From: Colwellia sp. MB3u-45
Lineage (GTDB): Bacteria > Pseudomonadota > Gammaproteobacteria > Enterobacterales > Alteromonadaceae
DNA length: 64,000 nucleotides
Assembly: GCF_014077005.1 (NCBI RefSeq)
Contig: NZ_JACGVC010000033.1
Location: 62,001 to 126,000 of the forward strand
Reading direction: 5' to 3'
Below, one piece after another: positions 39,619 to 48,142 of this stretch; position 1 is the first letter of the stretch; each line of letters starts with the position of its first letter. A program made the translations under genes and the position numbers. The notes below the pieces were generated by a model. It was not told where the DNA came from, ran no database searches, and saw only the letters and a list, made by a program, of their open reading frames with translations.

Positions 39619-40026
39619 TCATTGTACTATTTTTATATCATTTGTTTTCACACAAGTATTGTTGAAGTCGTCAAACTTATCGCATCTGGTTCGCACAAAC
39701 GACTTCTGCCCTGAGTCGAAAGAACACTTAGTCTGATAATGACAGCTGCTGTTGAACTTTTCCCAGTACTGACATTCTTCAACGCATTGGAGATTTTTGT
39801 ATGTATAAGTCTTTTTTTCAAACAGGCACTTTTTATTAAAATCGTCCCAGTACTGACAGTCTTTGAGAGCCTGCGGTACATCCTCAGTTAAGGTTAGGCC
39901 GCAGGTGACGGTGAGGTTTCCCTGGCGAAATGTTTCTCCCGTTTCAAGACTTACCTCTTTTGCGCAGACACTAACGGCTAAAAACGTCACCGCTCCAATG
40001 AAAGCCATTAAAAAAATTTTATTCAT
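39619..40026 (-). CDS. secreted cysteine-repeat protein
   Basis: Protein of 135 residues with a signal peptide (FLMAFIGAVTFLAVSVCA). Three copies of a short motif are visible: CQYWDDFNKKC, CQYWEKFNSSC and CDKFDDFNNTC, that is C-x2-[WF]-x2-FN-x2-C, with more cysteines between them. These would form disulfide-stabilised loops in the periplasm or outside the cell. I do not recognise the family. The start is an ATG with a signal peptide directly after it. It lies between the cassette and a divergent thioredoxin-like gene, which could supply disulfide chemistry, though that link is only inferred. Confidence 0.7.
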   Translation of the reverse strand: MNKIFLMAFIGAVTFLAVSVCAKEVSLETGETFRQGNLTVTCGLTLTEDVPQALKDCQYWDDFNKKCLFEKKTYTYKNLQCVEECQYWEKFNSSCHYQTKCSFDSGQKSFVRTRCDKFDDFNNTCVKTNDIKIVQ

Positions 40027-40484
40027 GATCTGATTCCTTATTAACTTAATTTTCTATAATCTAACAACACAACTGCAAAGACTGTAAGGTTTTGTTTCAT
40101 ATATCAAGGTTTCAAGTCGTTTTTATTTTTTAGCACTAACTGTGTAAAACTAACATCCCACTTAAAGAATTCAAATTGAATCATTTAGGATTTCCTTACT
40201 ACTGAACTGAGTTGTCACAAATAAAAGGATCATTCAATGACAGCTGTAGCGGCGAAGCAGACTATTTATTATGATGGTTTTGTACCTAAATTAGGTCAAT
40301 TTTGTGGCGTAAGTGACCGTTAAAGCAAATTTTCCAAGTAATTGCCATTTGGCCTTAAGAATTATTTATTGCTAACGACTTTTCAGTTCGCATTGAAAAC
40401 ATTAGAATAGTTAGTCTTAATGGAAACTATTCTCAACGAAAAGTGAAAATAATTAAAAAAATAGTCTTGTAGGAGAGGCAATAA
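40027..40484. other. divergent intergenic region with one tiny ORF
   Basis: Promoters for the cysteine-repeat gene (minus) and the thioredoxin-like gene (plus) should lie here. A 28-codon ORF with a fair ribosome-binding site (AAAAGGA) runs from 40237 to 40323 and is listed separately. A CTAAC/GTTAG pair at 40372-40414 was considered as a degenerate attC and rejected. Confidence 0.45.
40237..40323 (+). CDS. tiny ORF, 28 residues, uncertain
   Basis: ATG at 40237 with AAAAGGA about 10 bases upstream; the product runs MTAVAAKQTIYYDGF to QFCGVSDR. No family recognised. It could be a small peptide, a gene remnant, or chance. It is listed because the ribosome-binding site is reasonable and the composition is protein-like. 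Confidence 0.25.
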   Translation: MTAVAAKQTIYYDGFVPKLGQFCGVSDR

Positions 40485-40967
40485 ATGAAGTCGTGGTTAA
40501 AACAAATCTCTTTTATTGTCATCGTTTTTCTCATCACGAGTTTTGCTGTAGATACGTGGCGAACTTGGGGGATTGATCGACAATCACTGCCCGATCTACA
40601 AGGAAAGACAATCTATAATAAAACCATTAATTTAAAGGAGCTAAGTTTTGAACAACCCATCTTAGTGTACTTTTGGGGGACTTGGTGTCCAGTTTGTTCC
40701 TTTGTTAGCCCTTCTATAGATACTATGTCACAGCATTACCCTGTTTACAGTATTGCCATGCAATCTGGTGATAATAAGACACTACAAACATACATGGAAA
40801 TAGAAAGTTATCAATTTAATGTCATTAACGACGATAATAATCGCATAGCTAACTCGTTAGGTGTTCAAGTTACGCCATTAGTGATGGTGATTGACCAAGG
40901 TGAACTCGTTCACTTCACAACAGGTTATGTGAGTTTATTTGGTTTATGGTGGCGCATTGCTTTTTAA
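40485..40967 (+). CDS. membrane-anchored thioredoxin-like protein, ScsD type
   Basis: Protein of 160 residues with an N-terminal membrane anchor (ISFIVIVFLITSFAV) and a thioredoxin fold facing the periplasm. The active site is WGTWCPVC (CPVC) and the cis-Pro loop is GVQVTPLVMV. The pattern VYFWGTWCPVCSFVSPSID and NVINDDNNRIA resembles ScsD/TlpA protein disulfide oxidoreductases. It would reduce or exchange periplasmic disulfides; ScsD relatives are linked to copper tolerance. The ATG follows AGGAGA with 7-base spacing. It is divergent from the cysteine-repeat protein, a possible client. No other scs genes are nearby. Confidence 0.82.
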   Translation: MKSWLKQISFIVIVFLITSFAVDTWRTWGIDRQSLPDLQGKTIYNKTINLKELSFEQPILVYFWGTWCPVCSFVSPSIDTMSQHYPVYSIAMQSGDNKTLQTYMEIESYQFNVINDDNNRIANSLGVQVTPLVMVIDQGELVHFTTGYVSLFGLWWRIAF

Positions 40968-41335
40968 AGATCTCAGGGCGTTAAGCGGAAGGTAGCAGCT
41001 ATAATCTAGGGATAACGTAGCGATAAATTTTCTAATGCTTTGTTTTTTATGCGAGATAGGATATATACTTTTATCCTAATCTGATAATTTGTCAGTCATA
41101 AACGTTAAACGCTAAGGGAAATATCGATGGTCATAAATCAAAGACCTGATCCCGCAGGTTTATTGGCGATGGCAGACAATCCCTGATATTTCGGGACTGT
41201 CGCAAAAACAACATACTGAATAGGACCTCTTTAGTAGCGCTGACAAAATAAAGGTAGATTATCTCGTTACTGCTTTGCTTATTAGCGCTGTAAACAGTGA
41301 TAGTCGAATCCTTTAAATCACATCTATTAATTGTC
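40968..41335. other. intergenic region
   Basis: I recognise no gene or structured element. It lies between the convergent thioredoxin-like and VF530-like genes. Confidence 0.4.
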
Positions 41336-41653
41336 CTATGTTGGCCAAACAAAGGGAGCGGGCTTGGTGGAAGTCGTTTCTGATACGGCTGTTTTCTGAG
41401 AGAGTATCCCCCTGATTACTTTCCCCGTTGCTTTATGCTTACTACAAAATGTTTTTAGGTATAAAATTTCAACTCTACTGCGTGCCCAAGGGGTTGTACG
41501 AAGAAATTTTAAACTTGATTTAAGACGTGGTTTATTAGTGAAACAACGAATATTAAGTAATTCACCCATCTTATCCCAACCAACTTCCTTCTCCAGTTCG
41601 GTTAGAATCTGTTCAAGTTTAATGCCGTGTAGAGGCTCATTACTGTTATTCAT
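41336..41653 (-). CDS. VF530 family DNA-binding-like protein
   Basis: Protein of 105 residues. The first 65 match the VF530/DUF2132 pattern: PLHGIKLEQILTELEKEVGW, INIRCF-like LNIRCFTNKPRLKSSLKFL, and RTTPWARSRVEILYL. The family is a small helical fold with proposed DNA-binding ability. Members are usually 70-85 residues; the C-terminal 35 residues here (TAVSETTSTKPAPF) look unlike the family and may be an extension created by a frameshift or read-through. The start is ATG 41653. No partner gene is evident. Confidence 0.8.
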   Translation of the reverse strand: MNNSNEPLHGIKLEQILTELEKEVGWDKMGELLNIRCFTNKPRLKSSLKFLRTTPWARSRVEILYLKTFCSKHKATGKVIRGILSQKTAVSETTSTKPAPFVWPT

Positions 41654-42111
41654 AGACCACCTAAAATCAAAAATAGCATTGTAACAAGTTTCCTAAATAT
41701 TGACAGACTTATGCGTTTAACTCAGGTAAAGCTATACGAAATGCCTATCTATGGTTTATTTTGACGGCATTTATTGCTTCGTTGTCATTTTACTGGCTAC
41801 TAACATATCAACATGATCAATCATCCGCTCAACCTCGTTTGTGAAGTTGAACCAGAAATAATAATCTATTTCATAATTTTTATTTCTATAATCGCTAGAG
41901 CTACTACTTTTAATGACGAGTATAAATTACCTTGATTTTATCTTACCTTACAGTAGACTCGTGAAATAACTGGCAACTATTAATGAAAATTAATAGGCGC
42001 AAAGCTACCAGCCTAAGTGCATTGCATAAGGTCGTGGGGTTGCAATTTATATGGATATTTTTACAACCTTTACTGTGATTTATTAATTACATCATTTATT
42101 AGAGGTTGTGG
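41654..42111. other. intergenic region before the lipoprotein gene
   Basis: No gene recognised. The promoters of the VF530-like gene (minus) and the lipoprotein gene (plus) should be here. The lipoprotein ribosome-binding site is AGAGG at 42101-42105. Confidence 0.4.
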
Positions 42112-43491
42112 ATGTTTTTCTCAAACAAGTATTTTATTCAATTCGTTGTTATTTTTCTCCTAAGCGCCTGTGGCGGAGGTGATAGTAGCGATACCGTCTC
42201 AAATCCACCACCAGTAACAACGCCTCCTGTAGCCACGTCACCTGTAACGGCTTCATGCGTCAATCCTCATTCTGCTGACTACCCTGAATTATATAAGGGT
42301 AAATTTGAAACCCCCTCCCCCAGAGGTAAACTTTCTAGCCATATAGTGAGAGGTATTAGTTTTAAAGACTACTCCCCTAGTTGGATTTATGATGGCCTAT
42401 CCCAGTCTCAACGGGATAATTGTTCCAGAGATGAATATGTAAAATTAATGTATCTTGAAGCATTACAAGCAATGAATGCTTCTGGTGCACAAAGGGTTTG
42501 GGTTTACAATTATGGTCAGTGGAACGATAGCCAAGAACCATGGGTAGTCGCCGAAGCTAATTATCATACGCCTAAAAAATATATAGAATATATTGTCGAG
42601 CAAGCACGTTTGCTCAACATCGATATTTATTTTTCTTGGCAGTTTACTCAAAACAATGTCGATGGCGATATTATTGTTGAGCAAGGTGAGAAACTCACGT
42701 TGGACAAGCTTAAAATCATATTAGATGCCCATCAAAACAATATGATTATTCAGGCAAAACATGCCCAAAAAATAGCTATAAAAGGTATTTCTGCTGACTG
42801 GAATGCGATGTGGCTCACCTTGCATACCGACGAATTAAAAGAATATTATATTGAGCGATTTGCCGAAATTATCGATGATATCAGAGCCAATTTTGACGGT
42901 GAGATTACTTGGGGTCAAATAGGCACTGTAATTAATGATCAACGAATATTTTCCAGAGTAGATAGTATTTTAATCAATGCGTTACAGTGCTGCGGAAATC
43001 AATTTAACGCCGAAGAAGATGCCAAGCTAACAACGGAACTGATCAAGCAGAAAACCTTTGAGTCACTGACCAATCAGCATATGCAAATATATTGTGGTGA
43101 TATTAACCAACCATGCTGGCACGGTACGTCAAATATAGAATTACCAGTAACACTTATTATTCAAGTACAAAGTCGTGAAGACTTTTTTCTCAATGGCTGG
43201 AAAGAAGATGGTTTCTGTACCCCAGGAAGTTTAGAAGACGGGACTGAAGTCAGTTGTATTCAAAAAAGTTTTGTCACTGACTTTTCTGTGCAATCAGTGG
43301 GTATAGAAGGCATTATGCAAGCGATTGAAGAGCAAGATACCTTTATGATTAACAGCGTCGATATTCATACCGGCTATTGGCTTTCACCCACGTTAACTCC
43401 CAATTTTGAAGGTTTCCCTAACACCTCTCAATCTATCCGCGGTAAACCGGCAGAGGATATTGTTAAGTATTGGTATACCGGACAAGAATAA
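42112..43491 (+). CDS. predicted lipoprotein, possible glycoside-hydrolase-like barrel
   Basis: Protein of 459 residues. A signal peptide with lipobox (FLLSACGGG) gives a lipidated Cys near residue 20, followed by a Pro/Thr linker. The body from about residue 70 (IVRGISFKDYSPSWIYDG, AQRVWVYNYGQWND, IDIYFSWQFTQNN, IKGISADWNAMW, EITWGQIG) alternates strand and helix like a TIM barrel with conserved Trp and acidic residues, as in sugar-active enzymes. I cannot name a family. The ATG at 42112 is chosen for the AGAGG site; the TTG at 42106 is rejected. Several Cys pairs fit an extracytoplasmic protein. It is monocistronic. Confidence 0.65.
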   Translation: MFFSNKYFIQFVVIFLLSACGGGDSSDTVSNPPPVTTPPVATSPVTASCVNPHSADYPELYKGKFETPSPRGKLSSHIVRGISFKDYSPSWIYDGLSQSQRDNCSRDEYVKLMYLEALQAMNASGAQRVWVYNYGQWNDSQEPWVVAEANYHTPKKYIEYIVEQARLLNIDIYFSWQFTQNNVDGDIIVEQGEKLTLDKLKIILDAHQNNMIIQAKHAQKIAIKGISADWNAMWLTLHTDELKEYYIERFAEIIDDIRANFDGEITWGQIGTVINDQRIFSRVDSILINALQCCGNQFNAEEDAKLTTELIKQKTFESLTNQHMQIYCGDINQPCWHGTSNIELPVTLIIQVQSREDFFLNGWKEDGFCTPGSLEDGTEVSCIQKSFVTDFSVQSVGIEGIMQAIEEQDTFMINSVDIHTGYWLSPTLTPNFEGFPNTSQSIRGKPAEDIVKYWYTGQE

Positions 43492-43709
43492 TTCACCTTA
43501 TGTTAACGTAATGGCCGGTAAATTTACCGCTCATTACTTTTAAATCCACCATGTGCTAAAAGTAGATAAAAATCGACTGTTGATTATTCTTAGTTATTTT
43601 ATCAGCGTAAATAAAACGAATTATCCATCATGCGCTTAACCTCACCTTTAACACTTAGCCATTAATAGTGGTTGAATTGCCATTTTTATAAATATTATTT
43701 AAGCAGCGA

Positions 43710-44843
43710 CTAAAAAACAAACGGAGAAACATACTCATCGTAAATATAAACTGCAATTTCTAGTCCGCCAAATATGATAGCGATATCACGTACCAAAACG
43801 AGTGTTTTATTTTCTTTTTTTGCATTAATCTCTTCGTCCAATGGCATTGGAAATAGTTCGTCAAGATGATCAAAATCCACATATTTACCTTCCGCATTAA
43901 TAGCCAGTAGCGCTTCTTGTTTTTTTAAGGTCAGGTCATTGTTTGCGTCTTTAATCCAGCTGTTAATGATATTTGAAGGCATAGTCATTGCGAAATAAGT
44001 AATGATGAAGAAAAATATCTTTTGAATTGCTCGCCATGCTTCAGGCCACCAGCCCTGTGAAACGTCATATGATAAGGTGGATACCACCCCTGCTAACGCC
44101 ATGAAGTAAATGGCGGTCCAAGGTACGTAAATGACATATTTTAATCGAGTGAAATACTTTATAGCATCTTCATGAACCCAATATTGCTCACGTATTTTTT
44201 CAGCCGTCTTAGCTAAAAGAGCCTCTTTTTGATGCTGCTCAGCAAGTGCATGACATGCTTCTGCATTTAATTTGATATAGTCCGCGCATCCTCTGCCATA
44301 TGCTGCTTTCATATCTGCATCTTGAAATGGCGGATAAATCATAGAAATAACGTCTCCAGCATCGTTAAAGACAAAGTGTACTTTTGGGTAGGCGGTAAAG
44401 AAGAAAACAAATTCTTTGCTTTCATGTCGGATACTGAAACTATCATGACAGTTCCCATCCGCACCGGCATTATAGGCCATATCAAGCATATATTGGCTTG
44501 TTGCGCCGATAATCCCTACGTCTTTCAACCTAGCTAAAAAGCCTTGAATGATAAGGTCGCGTATTCGAGAATCATAGCCATAATCTGGCTTGCAGCTATA
44601 TGTCAGGCTACCATCTTCATTCAGGACATAGCGGTATGTAGCGACCTCAAAATCTATATTGTAGCCCCAGCCATATGCGTACCTGAATTGCGCATTCAAC
44701 CTAGATTGATTTTGTCGGTCTTCCTGATCCAAAAGGCTGCGGCGACAACTATGGCAGTACTTCCAAAGCATGCCAGAGTTGTCGCTATAATAATTATAAA
44801 AATATGAATCAGAACAACGTTCACAGGTACGCATATCAGACAT
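43710..44843 (-). CDS. zinc-ribbon membrane protein of unknown function
   Basis: Protein of 377 residues. The N terminus has two CxxC pairs (CERCSDSYF and CHSCRR), a probable zinc ribbon. The middle is soluble with no recognised domain. Two or three membrane helices lie between about 235 and 295 (VIYVPWTAIYFMALAGV; IFFFIITYFAMTM) and one near the C terminus (VRDIAIIFGGLEIAVYIY). A GGAG site lies 8 bases before the ATG. Zinc-ribbon-plus-membrane proteins are often accessory or phage/defence linked, but no neighbour supports a role. The gene stands next to an IS91-like remnant. Confidence 0.65.
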   Translation of the reverse strand: MSDMRTCERCSDSYFYNYYSDNSGMLWKYCHSCRRSLLDQEDRQNQSRLNAQFRYAYGWGYNIDFEVATYRYVLNEDGSLTYSCKPDYGYDSRIRDLIIQGFLARLKDVGIIGATSQYMLDMAYNAGADGNCHDSFSIRHESKEFVFFFTAYPKVHFVFNDAGDVISMIYPPFQDADMKAAYGRGCADYIKLNAEACHALAEQHQKEALLAKTAEKIREQYWVHEDAIKYFTRLKYVIYVPWTAIYFMALAGVVSTLSYDVSQGWWPEAWRAIQKIFFFIITYFAMTMPSNIINSWIKDANNDLTLKKQEALLAINAEGKYVDFDHLDELFPMPLDEEINAKKENKTLVLVRDIAIIFGGLEIAVYIYDEYVSPFVF

Positions 44844-44944
44844 TTAGTAAACTCCACATTTTTCATCGTGTTGATAGGTGAAGAAAAAACACCCGAATCA
44901 AGTCCAATGTAAATAGTGCTTTTGGTGGGCGTGGGCAGGATTTT

Positions 44945-45341
44945 GTATAGATAAAATAAAACATTATTTTTCATAAAATCAAATAACATCATGCCTCATA
45001 TTTTCCATCTTGACATCTATTTTATGTTTTTAAGGGAGTGAAACCTGGCTTTTTTCGTCTGTTATTTAACCGCCCTCACGTAATTAATAATTCAAAAAAA
45101 GCACTTTCTGCTGTTGTTAAAACCAGCGCTGAATATTGTTTATGATGATGAACGGCTTTTATTCAAACAGACTTATCTGAGGAGGCGATCTACTTTGTGG
45201 GGGCTATATGAGGCCAATAATTCAAGGCTAATAATTCAACGACTTCGACATTTTTTGCCTTCAGGTGACTGAGTATCTTTTGGATCACCAATGGATGTTC
45301 ATTAGACACATCTCTGTGTCTACCCCTTAGGGTGGCACTCG
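44945..45341 (-). mobile_element. IS91/ISCR-like remnant, copy A
   Basis: The part 45190-45341 (minus) reads as a decayed C terminus of an IS91-type transposase (VIQKILSHLKAKN). The noncoding part 44945-45189 is similar along its length to 57102-57328 (copy B), for example CATCTTGACATCTATTTTAT and AGCACTTTCTGCTGTTG. In IS91/ISCR elements the region beyond the transposase 3' end carries oriIS. The element abuts a truncated dehydrogenase gene, so it inserted there or caused a deletion. Confidence 0.6.
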
Positions 45342-45410
45342 CTATGCATATTGCTTTACGAATTCAAGACTTAATCCACGGTTTGCACCGGTAATAAAAA
45401 CAGTTGCCAT
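45342..45410 (-). pseudogene. 5' fragment of a short-chain dehydrogenase gene
   Basis: The minus strand encodes MATVFITGANRGLSLEF and then VKQYA before a stop. This is the glycine-rich NAD(P)-binding start of an SDR protein (TGxxxGxG region, C-factor/CsgA type). The remaining 200 or more codons are missing and replaced by IS91-like sequence. It lies 100 bases after the MFS gene on the same strand, behind that gene's terminator. Confidence 0.75.
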
Positions 45411-45444
45411 TACTATCTATCTATCCATTAAAGTATAAAAAATG

Positions 45445-45483
45445 CGAAAAAAAAGAAGCGGTATTTTTATAAATATCGCTTCT
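45445..45483 (-). terminator. terminator of the MFS gene
   Basis: Stem AGAAGCGGTATTT (45454-45466) and AAATATCGCTTCT (45471-45483), 12 of 13 pairs, followed on the minus strand by eight T residues. It lies 30 bases after the MFS stop. Confidence 0.85.
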
Positions 45484-45513
45484 AATGATGATGTGGTTAG
45501 ACTCTATTAAGAA

Positions 45514-46704
45514 TTAAGCGGTTCGCGTCATCAATGCCTTCTTCTGCGCTTTCTTGTCTAATGCGCCGCTAAAGCGTGTTAACACTAGCGCAAATAACAC
45601 CACAATCGCGCCAATCCAAGGTGTGTTCATTAGTCCTGCTTGTTCGACGATTAAACCGCCTCCCCAAGCACCCAGTGCAATACCCACGTTAAATGCGGCA
45701 ATGTTAAGGCCAGATGCAACATCAACTGCATCAGGTGTATGTTTTTCAGCCAGTTTTACGACGTAAACTTGCAGGCCAGGGACATTACCGAAGGCAAATG
45801 CGCCCCAAACTAAAATAGTGGCTACCGCTGCAATAGGATTCACCGCAGTGAAGTTGAACACCAGTAGCACAGTAGCAAGGCCTGTAAAAATAATGCTTAG
45901 CGCTTTAATTGGCCCCATTTTATCCGCCATTTTTCCGCCCCAGATATTACCTACAGCAACCGATACTCCATAGACCAACATAATCAGACCGATAGCGCTT
46001 GAATCAAAACCAGAAATCTGTTCCAGAATAGGTGCTAAGTAGGTAAAGGCAATGAAGGATCCGCCGTAACCAATCGCTGTGATTGCGTATACCAAGAGTA
46101 AACGAGGCTCCGATAGTACTTTCAATTGCGCGGAAATTTTAGTCGCTGCTGCCTGCTTTAAGTTATTTGGCACTAACAGCGCGCTGCCGATAAGTGCAAT
46201 TAAACCGAGTAGTGCCACCGCTAAAAAGGTTGCCTGCCAGCCGAACGTTTGGCCAATATAGGTCCCCAGCGGAACGCCCGTCACCAGTGCGACGGTTAAG
46301 CCCGTAAACATGATGGCAATCGCACTCGCCGCCTTGTCTTTTGAGACTAAACCTGTCGCAATAGTCGTGCCTATTGAAAAGAACACACCATGCGCCAAAC
46401 CCGTTAATATACGAGCGGCAATCAGTGTTTCATATCCGGGAGCTTGCCACGCCAGTAAGTTACCCGCGACAAAAAGCGCCATTACACAAAGCAATACATG
46501 CTTGCGGTTCCAGTTCCCTGTCAGCGCGGTTAAAACAGGTGCACCAATGGCAACACCCACTGCGTACAGGCTAACCAACAGCCCCGCGGAAGGCAGTGAT
46601 ACACTTAAATCCTGTGCCATGGTGGGGATTAACCCTACAATGACAAATTCGGTCGTTCCGATGGCAAAGGCGCTGAGCGCCAATGCGAGTAATGCTAACG
46701 GCAT
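45514..46704 (-). CDS. MFS transporter, DHA1 AraJ/YdhP-like
   Basis: Inner-membrane exporter of 396 residues with 12 predicted helices. The N terminus LALSAFAIGTTEFVIVGLIP is the hallmark of the AraJ/YdhP/PbuE-like DHA1 branch. Helix 5 contains TGVPLGTYIGQTFGWQATF, the antiporter motif C region. The substrate is not predictable; relatives export drugs, sugars or nucleosides. The ATG at 46704 follows AGAGAG; the longer start at 46743 adds a charged tail not seen in relatives. It is divergent from a LysR gene that probably controls it. GC content looks higher than in the flanking region, which may indicate transfer. Confidence 0.88.
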   Translation of the reverse strand: MPLALLALALSAFAIGTTEFVIVGLIPTMAQDLSVSLPSAGLLVSLYAVGVAIGAPVLTALTGNWNRKHVLLCVMALFVAGNLLAWQAPGYETLIAARILTGLAHGVFFSIGTTIATGLVSKDKAASAIAIMFTGLTVALVTGVPLGTYIGQTFGWQATFLAVALLGLIALIGSALLVPNNLKQAAATKISAQLKVLSEPRLLLVYAITAIGYGGSFIAFTYLAPILEQISGFDSSAIGLIMLVYGVSVAVGNIWGGKMADKMGPIKALSIIFTGLATVLLVFNFTAVNPIAAVATILVWGAFAFGNVPGLQVYVVKLAEKHTPDAVDVASGLNIAAFNVGIALGAWGGGLIVEQAGLMNTPWIGAIVVLFALVLTRFSGALDKKAQKKALMTRTA

Positions 46705-46863
46705 TATTTTTCTCTCTTTTTCTGCTTTAATATTGGAACACAATATGTGTTTTCGTTTGATGTGCGCATTATTGTTGATTTTTAAGTCGTGAAAAACCGT
46801 GTTATTAACAAATTACTTTTGTTAATATTGCAAAAATAAACTTTGAGATTGAAGAGAAAAAAC

Positions 46864-47748
46864 GTGCTGACTCGTTCCGATGATTTAGAAATCCTACTTA
46901 CGGTAATCGACAGTGGCGGCTTTTCTTCTGCAGCTGATAGCTTAGATATTCAGGTCGCTAGAGTGTCCCGCGCGGTGAGCAAAGTTGAAAAACAGCTAGG
47001 TGTCACCATTTTAAACCGCACTACAAGGCGGATCGAGCTGACTGATGAAGGGCGGCAGTTTGTTGAGTCTGTCCGTGTGGGACTGTTACATATTCGTCAG
47101 GCCGAAGAGCAGCTTATTTCTCGTGGAGAATTACCTGCAGGCAGGTTGCGCATTGATGCGGCAAGCCCTTTTGTATTTCATCAACTTGTTCCACTTATCC
47201 AATCGTTTAAAAAAGCGTTCCCTGACATTCAACTCGAGCTCACCTCTAATGAAGGTTTTGTGGATTTATTGGAGAAAAGAACCGATCTAGCGATTCGCAT
47301 CGGTAAATTAAACGATTCCACTTTACACGCCCGCCCGTTAGGAAAAAGTCTGCTGTATATGGTGGCTTCCCCTGAGTATCTCGCTAAAAGAGGTGTGCCA
47401 AAAAAAGTCAGCGACTTATCTTGCCATGACCTGATTGGTTTTACGGGTTCAAAAGTATTAAACCGCTGGCCATTAGCCGGGATTGACTATATTGAACCGA
47501 ATTTGACCGCCAGCAGCGGTGAAACCGTGCGTCAACTAACACTTGCTGGAAATGGCGTTGCCTGCTTATCCGGCTTTATGATCAATGAAGATATTGCAGC
47601 AGGTAGACTTATTGCTGTTTTAGAGCAAGGAAAACTCACCAATACGGATCGCGAGCAGATCAATGCCGTTTTTTATAAGTCTTCTTCGGTTGCTAGACGA
47701 ATCTCGGCTTTCATTGACTTCATCCAACCCAGGCTCACTCTAAACTAA
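46864..47748 (+). CDS. LysR family regulator of the divergent MFS gene
   Basis: Regulator of 294 residues. The N-terminal winged helix (SDDLEILLTVIDSGGFSSAADSL) is followed by a substrate-binding domain with AIRIGKLNDSTLHARPLG and LAGNGVACLSG. It belongs to the large AaeR/DmlR-like group near exporters and reductases. The start is uncertain: GTG 46864 (LTRSDDLE follows) has GAAGAG upstream and fits the family; TTG 46843 would add seven residues. It is divergent from the MFS gene with about 160 bp between starts. Confidence 0.88.
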   Translation: MLTRSDDLEILLTVIDSGGFSSAADSLDIQVARVSRAVSKVEKQLGVTILNRTTRRIELTDEGRQFVESVRVGLLHIRQAEEQLISRGELPAGRLRIDAASPFVFHQLVPLIQSFKKAFPDIQLELTSNEGFVDLLEKRTDLAIRIGKLNDSTLHARPLGKSLLYMVASPEYLAKRGVPKKVSDLSCHDLIGFTGSKVLNRWPLAGIDYIEPNLTASSGETVRQLTLAGNGVACLSGFMINEDIAAGRLIAVLEQGKLTNTDREQINAVFYKSSSVARRISAFIDFIQPRLTLN

Positions 47749-48142
47749 TGTTATAATTATATTTTTTTAAAAATAGCCTTACACTTATCGCACTATCTTC
47801 TAGCCAGAACACACATACAATAGTAGTTTTAACGTCATCTAATATGACCGTAAATTTACCTACGATGGGCATGTATTACTATGAAAAGTAAAAATATATC
47901 CGCGTGGTCGTATAAAACTTCCGCGCATTCACTTCTCGGGTCAGCATCAGTCTCTGTGGTGCGGCAATACTTACACCACCCGCTTCGGACACCGCTAACA
48001 TCATTTGATTGATTCATTGCTGGCATTCATCGGCCAGTATATTATCAAGCTAAACCGCTCTTTGTCTTAACACCGTATGACCTAGTTGAGCAATGGAAGA
48101 GCTATTATTTTTGGCTACCGTTTTAGTTAACCTGAACTTTGG
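47749..48142. other. intergenic region between convergent LysR genes
   Basis: No gene is recognised. A 43-codon ORF at 47881-48012 has no ribosome-binding site and no known pattern. The area may hold remnants of a lost gene but I cannot identify one. Confidence 0.4.

Larger units (their letters stand above)
44844..45513. other. intergenic region holding IS91-like remnant and broken SDR gene
   Basis: From left to right it carries the terminal region and C-terminal transposase fragment of an IS91/ISCR-like element (44945-45341), the first codons of a short-chain dehydrogenase gene (45342-45410), and the terminator of the MFS gene (45445-45483). Each is listed separately. Confidence 0.6.

Noticed and set aside
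40372-40414. CTAAC/GTTAG pair as a second attC site
   Set aside because: Only 43 bp apart, the outer bases do not fit RYYYAAC and GTTRRRY, and the internal stem is asymmetric.
44696-44992. 98-residue open frame, minus strand
   Set aside because: Out-of-frame shadow of the zinc-ribbon membrane gene, with hydrophobic runs created by AT-rich DNA.
47881-48012. 43-codon open frame after the LysR gene
   Set aside because: No ribosome-binding site, no recognisable pattern, and stops nearby in all frames.
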